64,000 nt of DNA from Paragordius varius (taxonomy: Eukaryota > Nematomorpha). The first letter of the stretch is position 1, and every line of letters starts with the position of its first letter. Positions 34,201 through 46,325 of the stretch are shown here, piece after piece. The stretch spans positions 2,604,001 to 2,668,000 of the forward strand of contig OZ176052.1 of the NCBI GenBank assembly GCA_964247055.1. Direction: 5' to 3'. The position numbers and the translations under genes were made by a program. A model generated the notes under the pieces. That model was given only the letters and a program-made list of their open reading frames with translations, was not told where the DNA came from and searched no databases.

Positions 34201-36992
34201 TTTGAAATAGGTTTCAGTGCCTTTAGTTTTGATCCTAGCAAGAAGAAAGTTACAAAACTTTGTTACGTCTTTAAAATTATCGCAATTTTGCTCACAATAT
34301 TTTTTATAAATATAATATTATATTTGAAGAGCAAACGTTTAAATTTTATTTATGCATACGTCGAAAGTCGCGCACTTTTAAAACCCATCAAAGGTTACCG
34401 TCCTAAAAATTTCAACGCCCAAATATTTTAATATATGCTAGGCTAGATGTTATATTACATTATTTTGAAAATACAATACTATATGAATTTCAACAAACTT
34501 ATTTTATGGTGTGGAGGAAATGACGTTATATTAAAGGCACGTATCCTACATGATTTAATTCCGCTGATCATTTGATGACCGCAAATTTAATTACGTTGCT
34601 TTCCAAGATGTAGTAGAAGTGTAATATTTTCTAACTTTCCATTCAGCAATTTTTCATAATTTGATTAAGGGAAATGTGCTTTTTGTCCATGCGCAATAAT
34701 CTAGCATATATTTGATTATTATCCCGCAATCTCGTTTTTATGCGTGTATTTCAAAAACACTAGCCATGAGTTTTAAGCTCTTATAAAAAGTATCAATATG
34801 AAGACATTGTTTGGATTGGTACGATAATTAAAACCCAACAGTTTGGTTTCTTTATAAAATTGGTATAATTTTCTTTGTTCATTGGTAATCCCAGAAACAT
34901 AAGCACCAAAATCTGCATTTCTTCAAATATTAATATATTAGTCAGGATTCCACTGTATGCATAGAGATATCTTTATACCATTTATTTATATTGTTAATAA
35001 GGTGGCTTATTTTCTTTGTTTAATAGCATGAAGGAACACTTATCAAGCTCAACATTACAATTAAAATCTTGATGAACAATAGTGATGTAGCCACACGAGC
35101 TGTTTTTTGGAGTACTATACTGCTTTTTAAAAAAGCTGCGTTTGTACTTAGAAATTCTACTGCTTTTATCTTAAAAGAATTTCAATTTTTTTTATATACT
35201 AATTATGCTCTTTGTGTCAAAAATAAATGGGGAATTTGTAGAAATACACTCTTTATCAAATTCTGAAAATAATTTACTGCAATTTATACTAAAAGCCACA
35301 ATCAATCTCGGGATTTTTCTATTTTCAACTGTGTAAAGCTAGTAATTTTTACAGTAAACTAACTGTAAAATCTTTTATATGGCTATATAAAATTTTGCAT
35401 ATTTTATTGTGAAAACATATGTTTATTTATTTTACATATTTTTGATTGGTTATGCAAAAATAAAGGTTTATTTTTTGCTTTTAATAATCTTGTTTAAACC
35501 AGTGATTCCTATCTGAGTTTTGAATAATTAATATATATATATATATATTGAAGTGTAAAATTATAATTATTAACAAAGTATAAGCCTTGGTGACTAATCA
35601 CAATTATTATAATAAAATTCACTTTTTACCTATATTTTAAGGACCTAAAATCCATCTATCGTCAATTTCATGAATAGTCTTTTACTACACATGTGTTTGT
35701 TATGGATTAATACAGCCAACTAATTTGGTTTATATATAATTTAATAAATTACATAATCTCCTACAAAGATTTGTAAACAATTCAAAGATTTTAAAAGGCA
35801 CACTTTTTTAGTGTTAATATAGCCGTTTCTGATTTTGTTTTATGTGTGACGATATTGTGAGAATTTTCCGCATAAATGTTTTTATTTTTCTGCCAACCAT
35901 TATTAGTTGATCATGATGATTCTAAAAAATCATTTGTATGTGCAGTCTTATGCACCGCGGAAATGTTTATTTTTTATGGTGTTATATCATTCGTTTACAT
36001 TATTGGATCCAAAAGTACATATTGTAAAAGCATCAACAGGTCATAAAAAGGATTTGTTGATTAAGAATCAATACCTTTTAAAAGCCAATTAATGATTAAG
36101 TGGAAAGTCTAACATGGCTTCCTTAAATTTACGATGCAATTATATAGTTTATGATCATCTAAAACGATAAATTACAAAGAAACTTGCCAGAGTTCTAATC
36201 TCACTTAAATTGGTAAATATAAGACATATAAAAATTGTGCTCTCTATGATTGTTGTTTTTAGACATTATTATGTTGGCAAATCCTACCAAACATATTTAA
36301 TTTATTTCATTTTACCGCTTATGTGTGCCATTTTATGATATGTCGAATTTTCATTAGATTTACACGTATAAAATTGTATTAATATAGATAAATTTGATTT
36401 AATCTAACATATTACTCTTTCATGTATTAAATATAAATATTAATGAATCTTCTAATGCGTTGTTCTTAACAATTGGAAGCATTTGCAAAAAGATGCAACA
36501 AAATGGCGTCGAAGTAGATGAATAAATTTTATTTTAATGACTTTTTTATATATAATATATATTAAGATATAAGCATACATTTAAATTGGAATTGTTCTTT
36601 AATTTTTTAAAACCATAAATATAGTCTTGAATCGAAATGTTTAATTAGTTTTTAATTAAAAATAACAAGAAAACACTGTATTTATTTTAAATCAAATCAA
36701 CGAAAAACTCTTCCAGAAACATTTTATATAATCTGATAAAATCTGCATGTCATTCACTCAATATAATCAGCTTTTTAACCTAGCCCAATAAACCGATTTC
36801 TATCGCGGAAAGCTGAAATCGACAGCGATTTTAAATTCTAATATTGTTTTAAATCTGTTTTAGATATATAGTGCTAGTACTGTTTAAAAATATTCAACTA
36901 TGAAGATACCATCTCAATAAATCTAAAGTTTACTAATATTTATTGACGTTTTTCACAAATTTACAAGTGAGCTTGTACATGAGTATCAGATA
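33422..36992. other. Long non-coding stretch between the two receptors
   Basis: A (TA)n tract lies at 34162-34196 and a small one near 35530. Several short open frames (34195-34431, 35069-35266) have no splice or family support. One possible exon, at 35907-36046, is listed separately. Confidence 0.4.
35907..36046 (+). CDS. Possible terminal exon of an unknown membrane protein
   Basis: After an ATTATTAG acceptor the frame DHDDSKKSFVCAVLCTAE runs into a hydrophobic segment of about 25 residues (EMFIFYGVISFVYIIG) and stops after 45 codons. Local G+C is raised. No upstream exon or homologous family could be identified, so this may be chance. Confidence 0.25.
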
Positions 36993-37255
36993 CACAGAAA
37001 TGAAAATATAATACGGACAAAACATCAAAACATAAAAACAATCTTATCCAAAGACTGCTCTATTTTTTTACCTGATTGTTTTTAATATAACTCATTAAAT
37101 TGGAAATGAGATGTTCGGTACCACAAAGGAATTATTATTTAATTACATTTTTAATTAAATAATTATATGGAAAAAACAAGTAGAAAACCATGGTTGTCTT
37201 TTAAAAAATATTTCTCTTTTTGTTTTTACGCTTTGTCCGTAAAATTTCAATATTA
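36993..37255. mobile_element. MITE family C copy (TA-flanked, Tc1/mariner-like)
   Basis: Left ATAATACGGACAAAACATC and right GCTTTGTCCGTAAAATTTC are inverted, and the sub-terminal GGTTGTCTTTTAAAAAATATT is present. It lies about 100 bp beyond the stop codon of receptor 2. Confidence 0.65.
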
Positions 37256-37352
37256 CTTTATTAATGATTTAAAAAGCAACTCATTAATAGGGCAGAGACT
37301 CTGTAAATGTAATCAAATATTTTTATATAATGTCATTATAAAAAAAATTATG

Positions 37353-38723
37353 TTAATGTTTAAAACGATGAAAAATTTTATGAAACAATTCTTTGGCCTT
37401 GATCTTCAATAAACTGATAAATGTAAAGCAAAGAATTGCATTACAAGTGTAAAGTAGGACTAAAAAATAGATGAAAATGTAGGAACCGATCAAAGTTGAC
37501 GGTTTAGTAATGTTGGGAGGGCTCAGGGTGAATACAATGAAACACGTAGTTTCAATAAAAGAAATAAAAAAGACTGATAGAGAATACCGTAAAATATCTG
37601 CTTCTCGCTTTTTCTTGGATATTTTTTTGGGTACATTACCTTTGTTGCTTTTGTTTATATTGGATCCTTGATACTCACGAAACCATTTGCATGATATAAT
37701 ATTTAATATAAGTTTCATCACCTTTAAACGGCTGCTTTTACTATCATTCATAGGTGCTATACTATCCGAGTTGGCTCTATTAAGTTCAAGAATTTGTAAA
37801 GAGTGTGATTCTTGGTCCCCCTGCAAATTGCGGGCGTTTAAAATGATGGCGTTTATATCATTGCCTTTGTTCGCTTCTAAAGAGCTTTGGTTTTCATTAG
37901 TATTACTTATCATATTATTGTTGTTACCAAATGGCAAAAACTCCGATATTTGTGTAACAGGCATTTCACTAATTTGCGTGACTTGCTCTTCACTCCTTCC
38001 ACTAACTTTATTTCGGGCCCGTTTAACATAGCAGACTATGATACAATAGCAAATGAGTGTCCCAAGCGTATTAACACTTTGCCATATGGCATGTGCCATA
38101 AAAAGGGGCGTCCGAAATCCCTGGTAATCAATAAAACACCCATAAAGGAATTTCAAGAAGATGGCTTTACTCAAATACAGTTGCCAAATGCGTGCAACCA
38201 AGGATACGATCCAAACCCCACCTATAATAATATAGGCATACAGTGTTGTAATAATTTTGGTTGAACCTGATGCGGAACCCTGAGATCCTCTATTGCCAGC
38301 GCCAGTTCGTAGGCCAAAAGGAAAACAAACTATAAGACATCGATCTAGGGCAAGGAGAAACATGTGAAGAGAATGCGACATAAAATACACTTCATTGAAC
38401 CAAGTTAGCACGGTACATATAACGTCAATCCGTTTGATGTTGGTTGATGTGAAAATTTGATCGATCCAAGCATATATTAAATAATTTATCACGTATGTTA
38501 TGGCTGAAAAGTAATCACAAACAGCTAAACTGAGGATGAGCAAGTAAGGTGACAACTTTCGCAGGGATGGACTGTTGACAATGGTAATCGCTAAAAACAT
38601 GTTAGCGGTCGATCCAATTAAAGTTGTTATTAGGATGAAAAAACCAAAGATTTTTCGCACAGTCCGGTCTCCAAAATAGTATGGCTCTAATCCCTCTACC
38701 TTAAAGTCCAGAGTGACATTCAT
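37353..38723 (-). CDS. Rhodopsin-class-like receptor 2, intronless, 456 aa
   Basis: A single open frame encodes seven membrane segments. TM2 holds the conserved Asp at 70 (LSLAVCDY). The end of TM3 reads DRC (127-129) in place of DRY; TM4 has a Trp (IGGVWIVSL). ICL2 carries a Gly/Ser-rich insert of about 20 residues (GAGNRGSQGSASGS). ICL3 is about 160 residues, hydrophilic, with two TQISE repeats and an Asn run matching the shorter ICL3 of receptor 1. TM6 lacks CWxP and TM7 reads NAILCF where NPxxY is expected. The start at 38723 gives an N-terminus with an NVT sequon. The same family as receptor 1 but without its intron, which could mean retroduplication or intron loss. Ligand unknown. Confidence 0.87.
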   Translation of the reverse strand: MNVTLDFKVEGLEPYYFGDRTVRKIFGFFILITTLIGSTANMFLAITIVNSPSLRKLSPYLLILSLAVCDYFSAITYVINYLIYAWIDQIFTSTNIKRIDVICTVLTWFNEVYFMSHSLHMFLLALDRCLIVCFPFGLRTGAGNRGSQGSASGSTKIITTLYAYIIIGGVWIVSLVARIWQLYLSKAIFLKFLYGCFIDYQGFRTPLFMAHAIWQSVNTLGTLICYCIIVCYVKRARNKVSGRSEEQVTQISEMPVTQISEFLPFGNNNNMISNTNENQSSLEANKGNDINAIILNARNLQGDQESHSLQILELNRANSDSIAPMNDSKSSRLKVMKLILNIISCKWFREYQGSNINKSNKGNVPKKISKKKREADILRYSLSVFFISFIETTCFIVFTLSPPNITKPSTLIGSYIFIYFLVLLYTCNAILCFTFISLLKIKAKELFHKIFHRFKH

Positions 38724-39506
38724 GGTTAAAATTTAGGCAATGTGTGTAATACAGAATAATTAACAGAAAAACAGGTAAAATATTTTCTGGATAAAAATGA
38801 TGAAAGTATAGAGGTAAAAAACATTTATTTGTTTTGAAGCAGCACTTAATTAATGGATTAATTTGGACGTTTCAACAGGACAAAAATCTGTACAGGATCA
38901 AAATATTTTAGTTTATTCCATTTTTGTGCAAAAATATATTACCATGAGACAAACTATGCAGCTCAGTGTTAACATTCTATTAGATTTTTATACAACTTAA
39001 ACTGCTATTATTTCATAAAAAATTCTCCTATATAATTTTTATTAATATTAGAATGTTTTTTTGATAGGTATAAATTAATGATTTAAAAACATTATATAAT
39101 TTATTTTTGACAGATCATACAATAGCGTTTTCGCACATACAAAACGTATTTTAATGTGATTTTAATTGGTGAAATTTTATATGGCTTTCAAATAAAATTG
39201 ATACTTAAAAATTTTAAAATGGATTTTATAATAGTGATTTATACGCTTTAAAATAATAAAATTAATTGCAATTTTCAGGGTCATTCAATCATGAAAGATT
39301 GAAAAAAACATTGGTTATATCAATCAAAAATATATAGGAAGGGGTATAAGTTAAATTATAGCTCTGAATCCACCAATATATTTTGAGGTATCTAAACAAC
39401 ACCAAATGTTTTCAACAGTAAAAGCCCCATTTTCAAAAATTATTATTATCGTGTTTTGATATACGTATCTTTTTCTCAATGTGTTACAGAACAATACAGT
39501 TACGAT
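38724..39506. other. Upstream region of receptor 2
   Basis: A+T-rich DNA with no recognisable gene or repeat. The receptor promoter should be here but no motif stands out. Confidence 0.4.
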
Positions 39507-40190
39507 TAGGGTTGTGTATTTGACTGCTTTTTCAAAAAAGTCCGGTCAGACCCAGTCAGACCATTGACCACTTTTTACTTAAAGTTAGTATCATGCGATA
39601 TTGGATTGTCGAAATAATGTTCGAATTACACTTACGTTTCACTAATAATGTCATGTTTTTTCTGGAAAGTTTGTATTATACATTTTTTTGATAATTATTA
39701 TTTACAATATTTCCAATCGAAATTAATCAAGAAATTGTTTTCAAATAAATTTTGCTACGTGTTTAGGGCCTTCTGAATCTTCAAATACGTAGCTTAAACT
39801 GGATATTTCAAATAAAATTTTACCTAGTTTTTACACTTTCTTTCATCATTAAAATATCCAATTATATTATGTTTTATTGGTTCACATATATGGAAAAATT
39901 GCATTTGCAAAGTGCTTGATTGTTTTGTTTTTAGAAATAACTGGATATGCTTAAATGCTTATGTATTTGGGATGCATGTTTAAAACTTTTAATATATTGT
40001 TAAAAGAAGCATATTTAAATATTTAATTTTTATTTTTAAAAAATATATATTAAATAAAAACTTATTATTTCTCTTCCAAAAAAAATTTACTAGCATTTTT
40101 TCAAAAAATAGCGGTTTCTTTCAATGACCATGGTCAAAAATAAATAGTCACTGACCTGGTCATGACCCGGTCAATTGACCGGGTCAAGAC
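39507..40190. mobile_element. hAT fragment related to the element at 53573-54943
   Basis: It begins TAGGGTTGTGTATTTGACTG and has GGTCAGACC repeats at the left and GACCCGGTCAATTGACCGGG at the right, the same design as 53573-54943. The expected right terminus CACAACCCTA is missing; the sequence runs straight into a MITE-C copy. No transposase remains. Confidence 0.6.
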
Positions 40191-40194
40191 TTTA

Positions 40195-40485
40195 CACTAA
40201 AAATTGAAATTATACGGACAAAACATGAAAATATAAAGACAAATATTTTTTTAAAGACAACCATACTTTACTTTTTAAATCTTGATTTTTTTAAATATAA
40301 TTCATTGTTTCAAACTGCAAAGTATAATATAGAAATGTAAATTGGTAACACAATTAATTATGTATAATTACCATTGTAATTAAATGTTTTTTTATAGAAT
40401 AATCTAAGGTTTAAAAAAGTATGGTTGTTTTGTGAAAAAAATATGGTAGTTATATTTTTACATTTTGGCCGTATAATTTTTACTG
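40195..40485. mobile_element. MITE family C copy, 291 bp, TA-flanked
   Basis: Left CACTAAAAATTGAAATTATACGG and right CCGTATAATTTTTACTG in inverted orientation, with TA on both sides. Internal arms read AAAGACAACCATACTTT and AAAGTATGGTTGTTTTG. Confidence 0.8.
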
Positions 40486-40554
40486 TATATTTATCGTATC
40501 GGTCATTGTCTAATTCACATAAGAAGCATATAGGAAATTTTATTTTTTAGTAAT

Positions 40555-40822
40555 TTAATAAGGGTGGGACCAGGTGACGCCTATTAGAGTTTTACAACTC
40601 ATCCCTGTTAATAGAGATAATACATATATCAATAAAATGTTTATACAGTAAACAACCATATAGTGCTTATCTTGGTTTTTATATTGTTTATAAGGAAGGA
40701 TAAAAATTGAAAACTTAATCAAAATAATTAGAAAATTCATACTTACCTGTACATATTAAAATTTTTTTGTTATTAGCAATCGATACCCATAAAACCAATA
40801 ATATCGCTGCAGTGTAAACCAT
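40555..40822 (-). CDS. Candidate two-exon small secreted peptide, 41 aa
   Basis: Exon 1 (40747-40822) encodes a signal-like start, MVYTAAILLVLWVSIANN, and ends at a consensus ACAG/GTAAGT donor. A 142-bp intron ends in CTATTAACAG, and exon 2 (40555-40604) joins in phase to give a tail containing CTGMSCKTLIG and ending SHPY before TAA. Both splice sites are strong for this genome. The two Cys and short mature part would fit a secreted peptide, but the exon 2 frame may be chance or further exons may exist. No homologue is recognised. Confidence 0.35.
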
Positions 40823-41714
40823 AGTTAATGAGAAAATTAAATAAATATCGCAATTTTTATATGGTGATTTTGTGTGCTTTTAATTATTTTTAACATCATT
40901 TTAAATTATTTTTAATGCATTTCGAGATTGTTTTAATTAAATAAATTCATTCTTCCATTTTTACCCAATAAACGTTATACTTAATTTGTCCACTCTGTGT
41001 CTCCAAAAAATGCTCATAAACAAAATAAATTTGTATAAAAATAAAAAACTAATCCATCAATAGTGTATGAATTATTTTAAATTATTCATGAGGCTTATAA
41101 ACTTATCAGATTTAGTAATAATATAAAAAAAGGTAAATAGTTTTAAATTTTCATAGTATAAAGTTGTATTTTGAGCTTTTAGTAGGGACTTCACATATAC
41201 AAAATATGCTAAAAAAATTTTTAACATGTCCTTTTCTTTTGTTGTCAAACTATCTTTAGATATGTGCATAAAAAAATTTTATCCAACATTTCTAAAAAAT
41301 TTATTTTATCTAATAACAATAGAGTAACACAATCCCAAATAAATTAATTATTTTTTTCTTTAAGATTAAGCTTTTGTAAGTTAATAATTTATGTTTAAAG
41401 TAAAGCTTAGCAGGATATTAAAAAATTATGAGGTATAAACTGTTCTAAAAGCAATATTTGTCGGTATATCTTTCAAAACTTATTTTTTAGATTTTTTGTA
41501 AGATGACGATAATTACTGTGCATAAGTTATTTTTTTTATAAATATTAAATAATATAAACGTTGAAAATAGTTTCATTTAGTATTGTTAATGCAGCCTACG
41601 CGTTCTAGCAAAATTGGGAGACTGTAAATTTTTCGCTCAAAAATTATTTTTAAATCAAAAAACTATCATGACCAAAAATGTATCAGATTAATCCTTAATT
41701 GCAAAATGATCATA
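40823..41714. other. Non-coding stretch
   Basis: A+T-rich with small unsupported open frames (for example 41072-41269, minus). No repeat family recognised. Confidence 0.4.
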
Positions 41715-41915
41715 CAGTAAAAACTGAAATTATACGGACAAAACGTACAAATATAAAGACAGATATTTTTTCCTAAAAGACAACCATACTTTTTAAATCT
41801 TGATTTTTAGAGTTTAACTCAAATGAGAAAAATTTATAAAGTAGGGTTGTCTTTTGAAAAAAAATATTTGTCTTTATATTTTTACGTTTTGTCCGTATAA
41901 TTTCAGTTAACTGTA
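41713..41915. mobile_element. MITE family C, best-preserved copy, 199 bp, TA duplication
   Basis: The element covers 41715-41913. Ends are CAGTAAAAACTGAAATTATACGG and, in reverse complement, CAGTTAACTGAAATTATACGG; the inverted match continues through GACAAAACGTA and the ATATAAAGACA block. TA flanks both sides, the Tc1/mariner target site. It has no coding sequence. Confidence 0.88.
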
Positions 41916-42260
41916 AATAATTTTAATAAAATCAGAAAAATACATGCGTAAATTTTAACAGTAAAACCCTATTTCTTTCAATATATCATTATTTTGTAAA
42001 AATAATTTTTCAAGACACGGTCGAAGTTGATTTAAACTATTTTTTTTCATTGCAGTATGAGCACACAATAAGGGAAATATAACTTTGAAATTTAAATATA
42101 TTTTTGGTAATAAACTCACATCGTTTCATTCCAATAATATCAATTATAATAACTTAAAAATAATTCAAATTAATAGCTCCAATATCGATATTTTAGAATT
42201 ATATATGAAGTTAATATCAACAAGCGTCCAAATTTATTTATCTATAAAATTGCATAATAA

Positions 42261-42377
42261 TCAAAGCTTTTTCGGATCCTCTTTAAGCGTAACACAGCGA
42301 TTGAAAACGAGCTAAAGGTTCAACAAAAAGAAAAAGTTATTGAAAAAAAAACGTTAAAATTAACAAAAAATTATTAA
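42261..42377 (+). CDS. Possible terminal coding exon, Lys/Glu-rich
   Basis: The frame contains FKRNTAIENELKVQQKEKV and continues as a lysine-rich, coiled-coil-like tail to a TAA at 42375-42377. It ends 38 bp from the QARS stop codon on the opposite strand. No clear acceptor or upstream exon was found and no family recognised. Confidence 0.22.
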   Translation, partial: SKLFRILFKRNTAIENELKVQQKEKVIEKKTLKLTKNY

Positions 42378-42414
42378 ATTAAACAATTTTAAAGATATGT
42401 TTCAGTAATTTAAA

Positions 42415-45400
42415 TCAAATATCAGGTTCGAAAATAAATACTTTTTTGGAAGTTGTATCGGGATCTACGCTAAAATAACCAATTCGTTCAAATTGAAATT
42501 TCTCGAATGGAGCTGCCACACCGGCCACAGACTTATCTACCAAAGCATGCGGAATAATGTGTTCAGATTTCTAAAAAAAGGATATAAAAAATAATTTTGG
42601 AGGTAATTAAACTTAAATTTAATATTTATGGCATCTAAGAAAAGAAAAAACTTCATTGATATCGGACAAAAATCCTTCAGGAACTTGTTGTGCATTTTCA
42701 GGATTAGCATGCTTGAATCTAAACAAGATTTATTCATTAAAATATTAAACAATTGAGAATTTTTAATGATGGTAAAATGCCAATTTATTTTAATAGATTA
42801 TTATATAAAGCATTAATTACATAACTGATTAAAAATTATTTATTCGCAATATGTAATTTTAGGGCTCCAAATGTAGATTTTTCTGTTATATTATCCCATC
42901 TTAATATTTAAAATATTGAGTATTCATTGCGTTATAAAAGTTTATGTGTAATTTAAACCTATTTTCAAAAAATTAATATAATAATATTGAATTACCCAGA
43001 TAAAATACAAAATTATCAAGTGTTTTAAAGTCCCATTTTAATTTTTATTCAAAACAACGACTTACAATTTTTCGTACAATCTGACTTCAATGATGAGTGG
43101 ATCATAAACCCATTGAATGTAGCCCTTCACCGATTTTTTATTTTCAGGTGTAACTGGTTCCGCCCTAACTCTCAATTCTTTGATTCTTGTTTTTGCCGCA
43201 TTATTGTTTTCAAACTATTTTGAATAGCAGAATAATTACATAAGTATATATGTCATATGAAATTTAAATATGCGTTTTAATTATAAGAGGAAAAATTGTC
43301 ATTTTTTAGGTAAAACAACCATATTTTTTATACCATTCCATTTCTTGTACCGTAATGATCAAATATTATATAATATATATAACCTTAAAAATATTTGGAT
43401 TCGAGAAACAATTACTGATTAGCTCATATATATTTTTATCCATATTTAAATCTTTTTTATTTAGGGCGCGTAATTTGTGTTTAAATTCACTAAAAATGCA
43501 CTCATTAGGTTCAACGGAGGCCAGGATGGCTAGGAAAATGAATTTCCAAATTTTAAATGTCGATAACCATTGCATAAAGAAGATATCAAACCGTTGATAC
43601 TAAAATTGCCAAGGAGTTTATATTTTTAAATCTTGGCTTAATTGTTGCAAATTCTGTTTTTACACCAACAATATATATTAAGATTGTAACTATTGATTCC
43701 AATTATGTAAGAATGAAAATTTGTAAAATTTACATTGCTAAATTTAAAAGATGTTAAATTATCCTTTTATTGCGATTAATAGGCTCAATTTGCACCTATT
43801 TAGCAACATATACTACTAAACTAAATTGATCTTTTTAAGATATGGCATATTATCTCAAAAATGTTCATTTAACGTTAAATTTTAATTATCGTAAAATATG
43901 TTCAACATTCTCTTAAAGAGGAGGCCTTTGTGCTTACACTTTTGTTAAGCGTGTGTGTTGTCATGTGCAAATCCTACAAAAAATCATATCATACAATTTA
44001 TAAAGATACCCTAATGCCAAATTAATCAAAGCGTAAAAGTTTTTTAATAATCATTTCAATTTATAATGTGATATCTTATTTTAAATATGTATGATAAAGG
44101 CAGAGAATGTGGGACATTCGAAGAAAGAATATGAGAGCATCTTGAATAATCCATTGATTTTGATTAATATGACGAAAAGTATACGTGCTGTATTCATGCA
44201 ATATACGGCGGAAATCCAACACAAGAGATTGAATAGAGACTAACGACAATAATAGTTTAACCTTAGATGACATATTTGACAATATTCCATATTTTTCAAA
44301 ATTTCTAAATTTAACTAGCATATGATTATGTTAGTAAATAGGCGTAGTATTAGCCTGGTAACTGCAATAAATTAATATAAAATTTAACTTTGCCAATTTT
44401 ACCATAATTAAACCAAATTAAATGTCCTTTTTCCATGAAATTAAACACAAATTACGCGCCTTAAATAAGAAGGATTTAAATATGGATAAAAATATATATG
44501 AGGTTTATTAAATATTTGGATGTAAGATGTATTTACATATAGATTAAAGATATTAATATCAAAAATCTTTTTGTAAAACATTTATTATGAACCTTTTTTA
44601 ATAATGATTTATATTTAAAAATAACAATAGATCGGAATGTTTGAAATTTTGTATTACTATCCAAATAAAAAAACTTTCTTTCCGCATAAAAAAGGAGGTG
44701 CAACAAAATTGTTATCCGTATAAAAAATTGCAATATTTACGGTTTAAAGAATGTTTCAAAAAAATTGTCCCATATAAAATTATAAAAAATTTCATGTAAT
44801 TATAGAAAATACTTTACCCTGACAACCTGATCAACATGTAAAATAAGATTGATGTACCGTAAACCAACACCCTGTTTCATAGTCAAGCGTTTAAATCCAG
44901 GATCCGTATTATTCTAACAAAAAATAAAACGTTTTTATAAATTTAATTATTGCAATATTTTTTGCCAATAAAGTTTTAAGATAATCATATTTAATGTTAT
45001 CAAAATCTGTTTCGGTTACAATTATTACCCCAACAAAAAATATTATAAGATAGCCTGCCTATTTTCTTGCAATTAAATTGCCATTAAGATTACCAATTAA
45101 AAATCTAAATATATGCTTGCAATTCGAATAAAATTAAAAATGTATTTTTAAAAGAGGGGGGGGGTGGTACATTATATAAAAAATGATTTTATTTTGCATT
45201 CTGTAATTGCATATGTTTACTTTAACCGTTTTAAAAACTTTTTCAATGTTAAACAGTTATAAATAAGTAAACTTTTTCACTCCAGTTTCAATCCCTAATA
45301 GTCAACATGCGTTACTAATCTATTATTATTATAATATTATTATAGCTAACAAATATATATAAAAATTATGCTTCATTTTAGATTTTTAGTATATAATAAA

Positions 45401-46292
45401 AATCAAAAATGAACCTCATCAAAATCACTCAAATCAATGTAAAATGATGGACCAAAATGCGTTGTGTATGTCCCCTTTTCGGGTTGATTTGGAAAATAAG
45501 GAATAGTTAATTCGATTATTGAGTTAGTTAAATCTTTCGGATTACTATAATACATGTATAAAATTAAGAAAATAACTTTTATAAAAGAATACCAAGGTTC
45601 GAAATTTTATTTATAGGGTTATAAGACATCTAAACGTGCAACCATAAATTACTAGAAAGAATATAATATCAAGATGTGATGCATAACAAAATTAAATTAA
45701 TCTAGTATTAATCATAAAATATCTTGCATTTGGAACTTATATAAAACAATTTTCAATTAAAAAATTTTAAGGTATGATATTATCCCAGTATACTTTGTAA
45801 AATAACTTATATTTAAAATGGTATCATAAAAGTATTCATTTGATTGAAACAACTTATAAAAAACAAATATATATTAGATATTATTACAATCTACTTTGAA
45901 AATAAAATTATATTTAAAACTTCATTATATAAAGTTTCAAGCCTTTAATAAAAGAAATTACAGATTCAAATACTTTACAAACATAAAAAAATGAAAATTA
46001 ATAGATATCACATACTCAACAATTCGCATATTAGAAGTGCATTCTGGTGTGCAGCTTTGTCGAATATAATCCAATATTTGGTTCCAATTCCCAATTGTAA
46101 TTTTACATGGTTCTAGGATGGCCATAACTCTCCTAGCACTTTCATTCAATTCATCTCTCACGAATGATTCCAACATTTCAATGTCAACACTGGTGAGAGC
46201 TGTCGTAACACCCAACGAAGCACAAAATTTGTTTATGGCTTCAGGGGGATAACTTTAATTTATGAAAAATATATGTAATTTCAGATATGTTG

Positions 46293-46325
<33 letters not shown>

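Noticed and set aside
34195-34431. Open frame starting in a TA tract
   Set aside because: Composition is Lys/Phe/Ile-rich as expected by chance in A+T-rich DNA, with no splice or family support.
37167-37412. Plus-strand open frame of 81 codons
   Set aside because: It is built from a MITE-C copy and the antisense of the receptor 2 C-terminus.
37687-38264. Two overlapping plus-strand open frames
   Set aside because: They are antisense shadows of the receptor 2 coding sequence.
44533-44733. Minus-strand open frame in QARS intron 13
   Set aside because: Low-complexity hydrophobic translation with no supporting splice sites.
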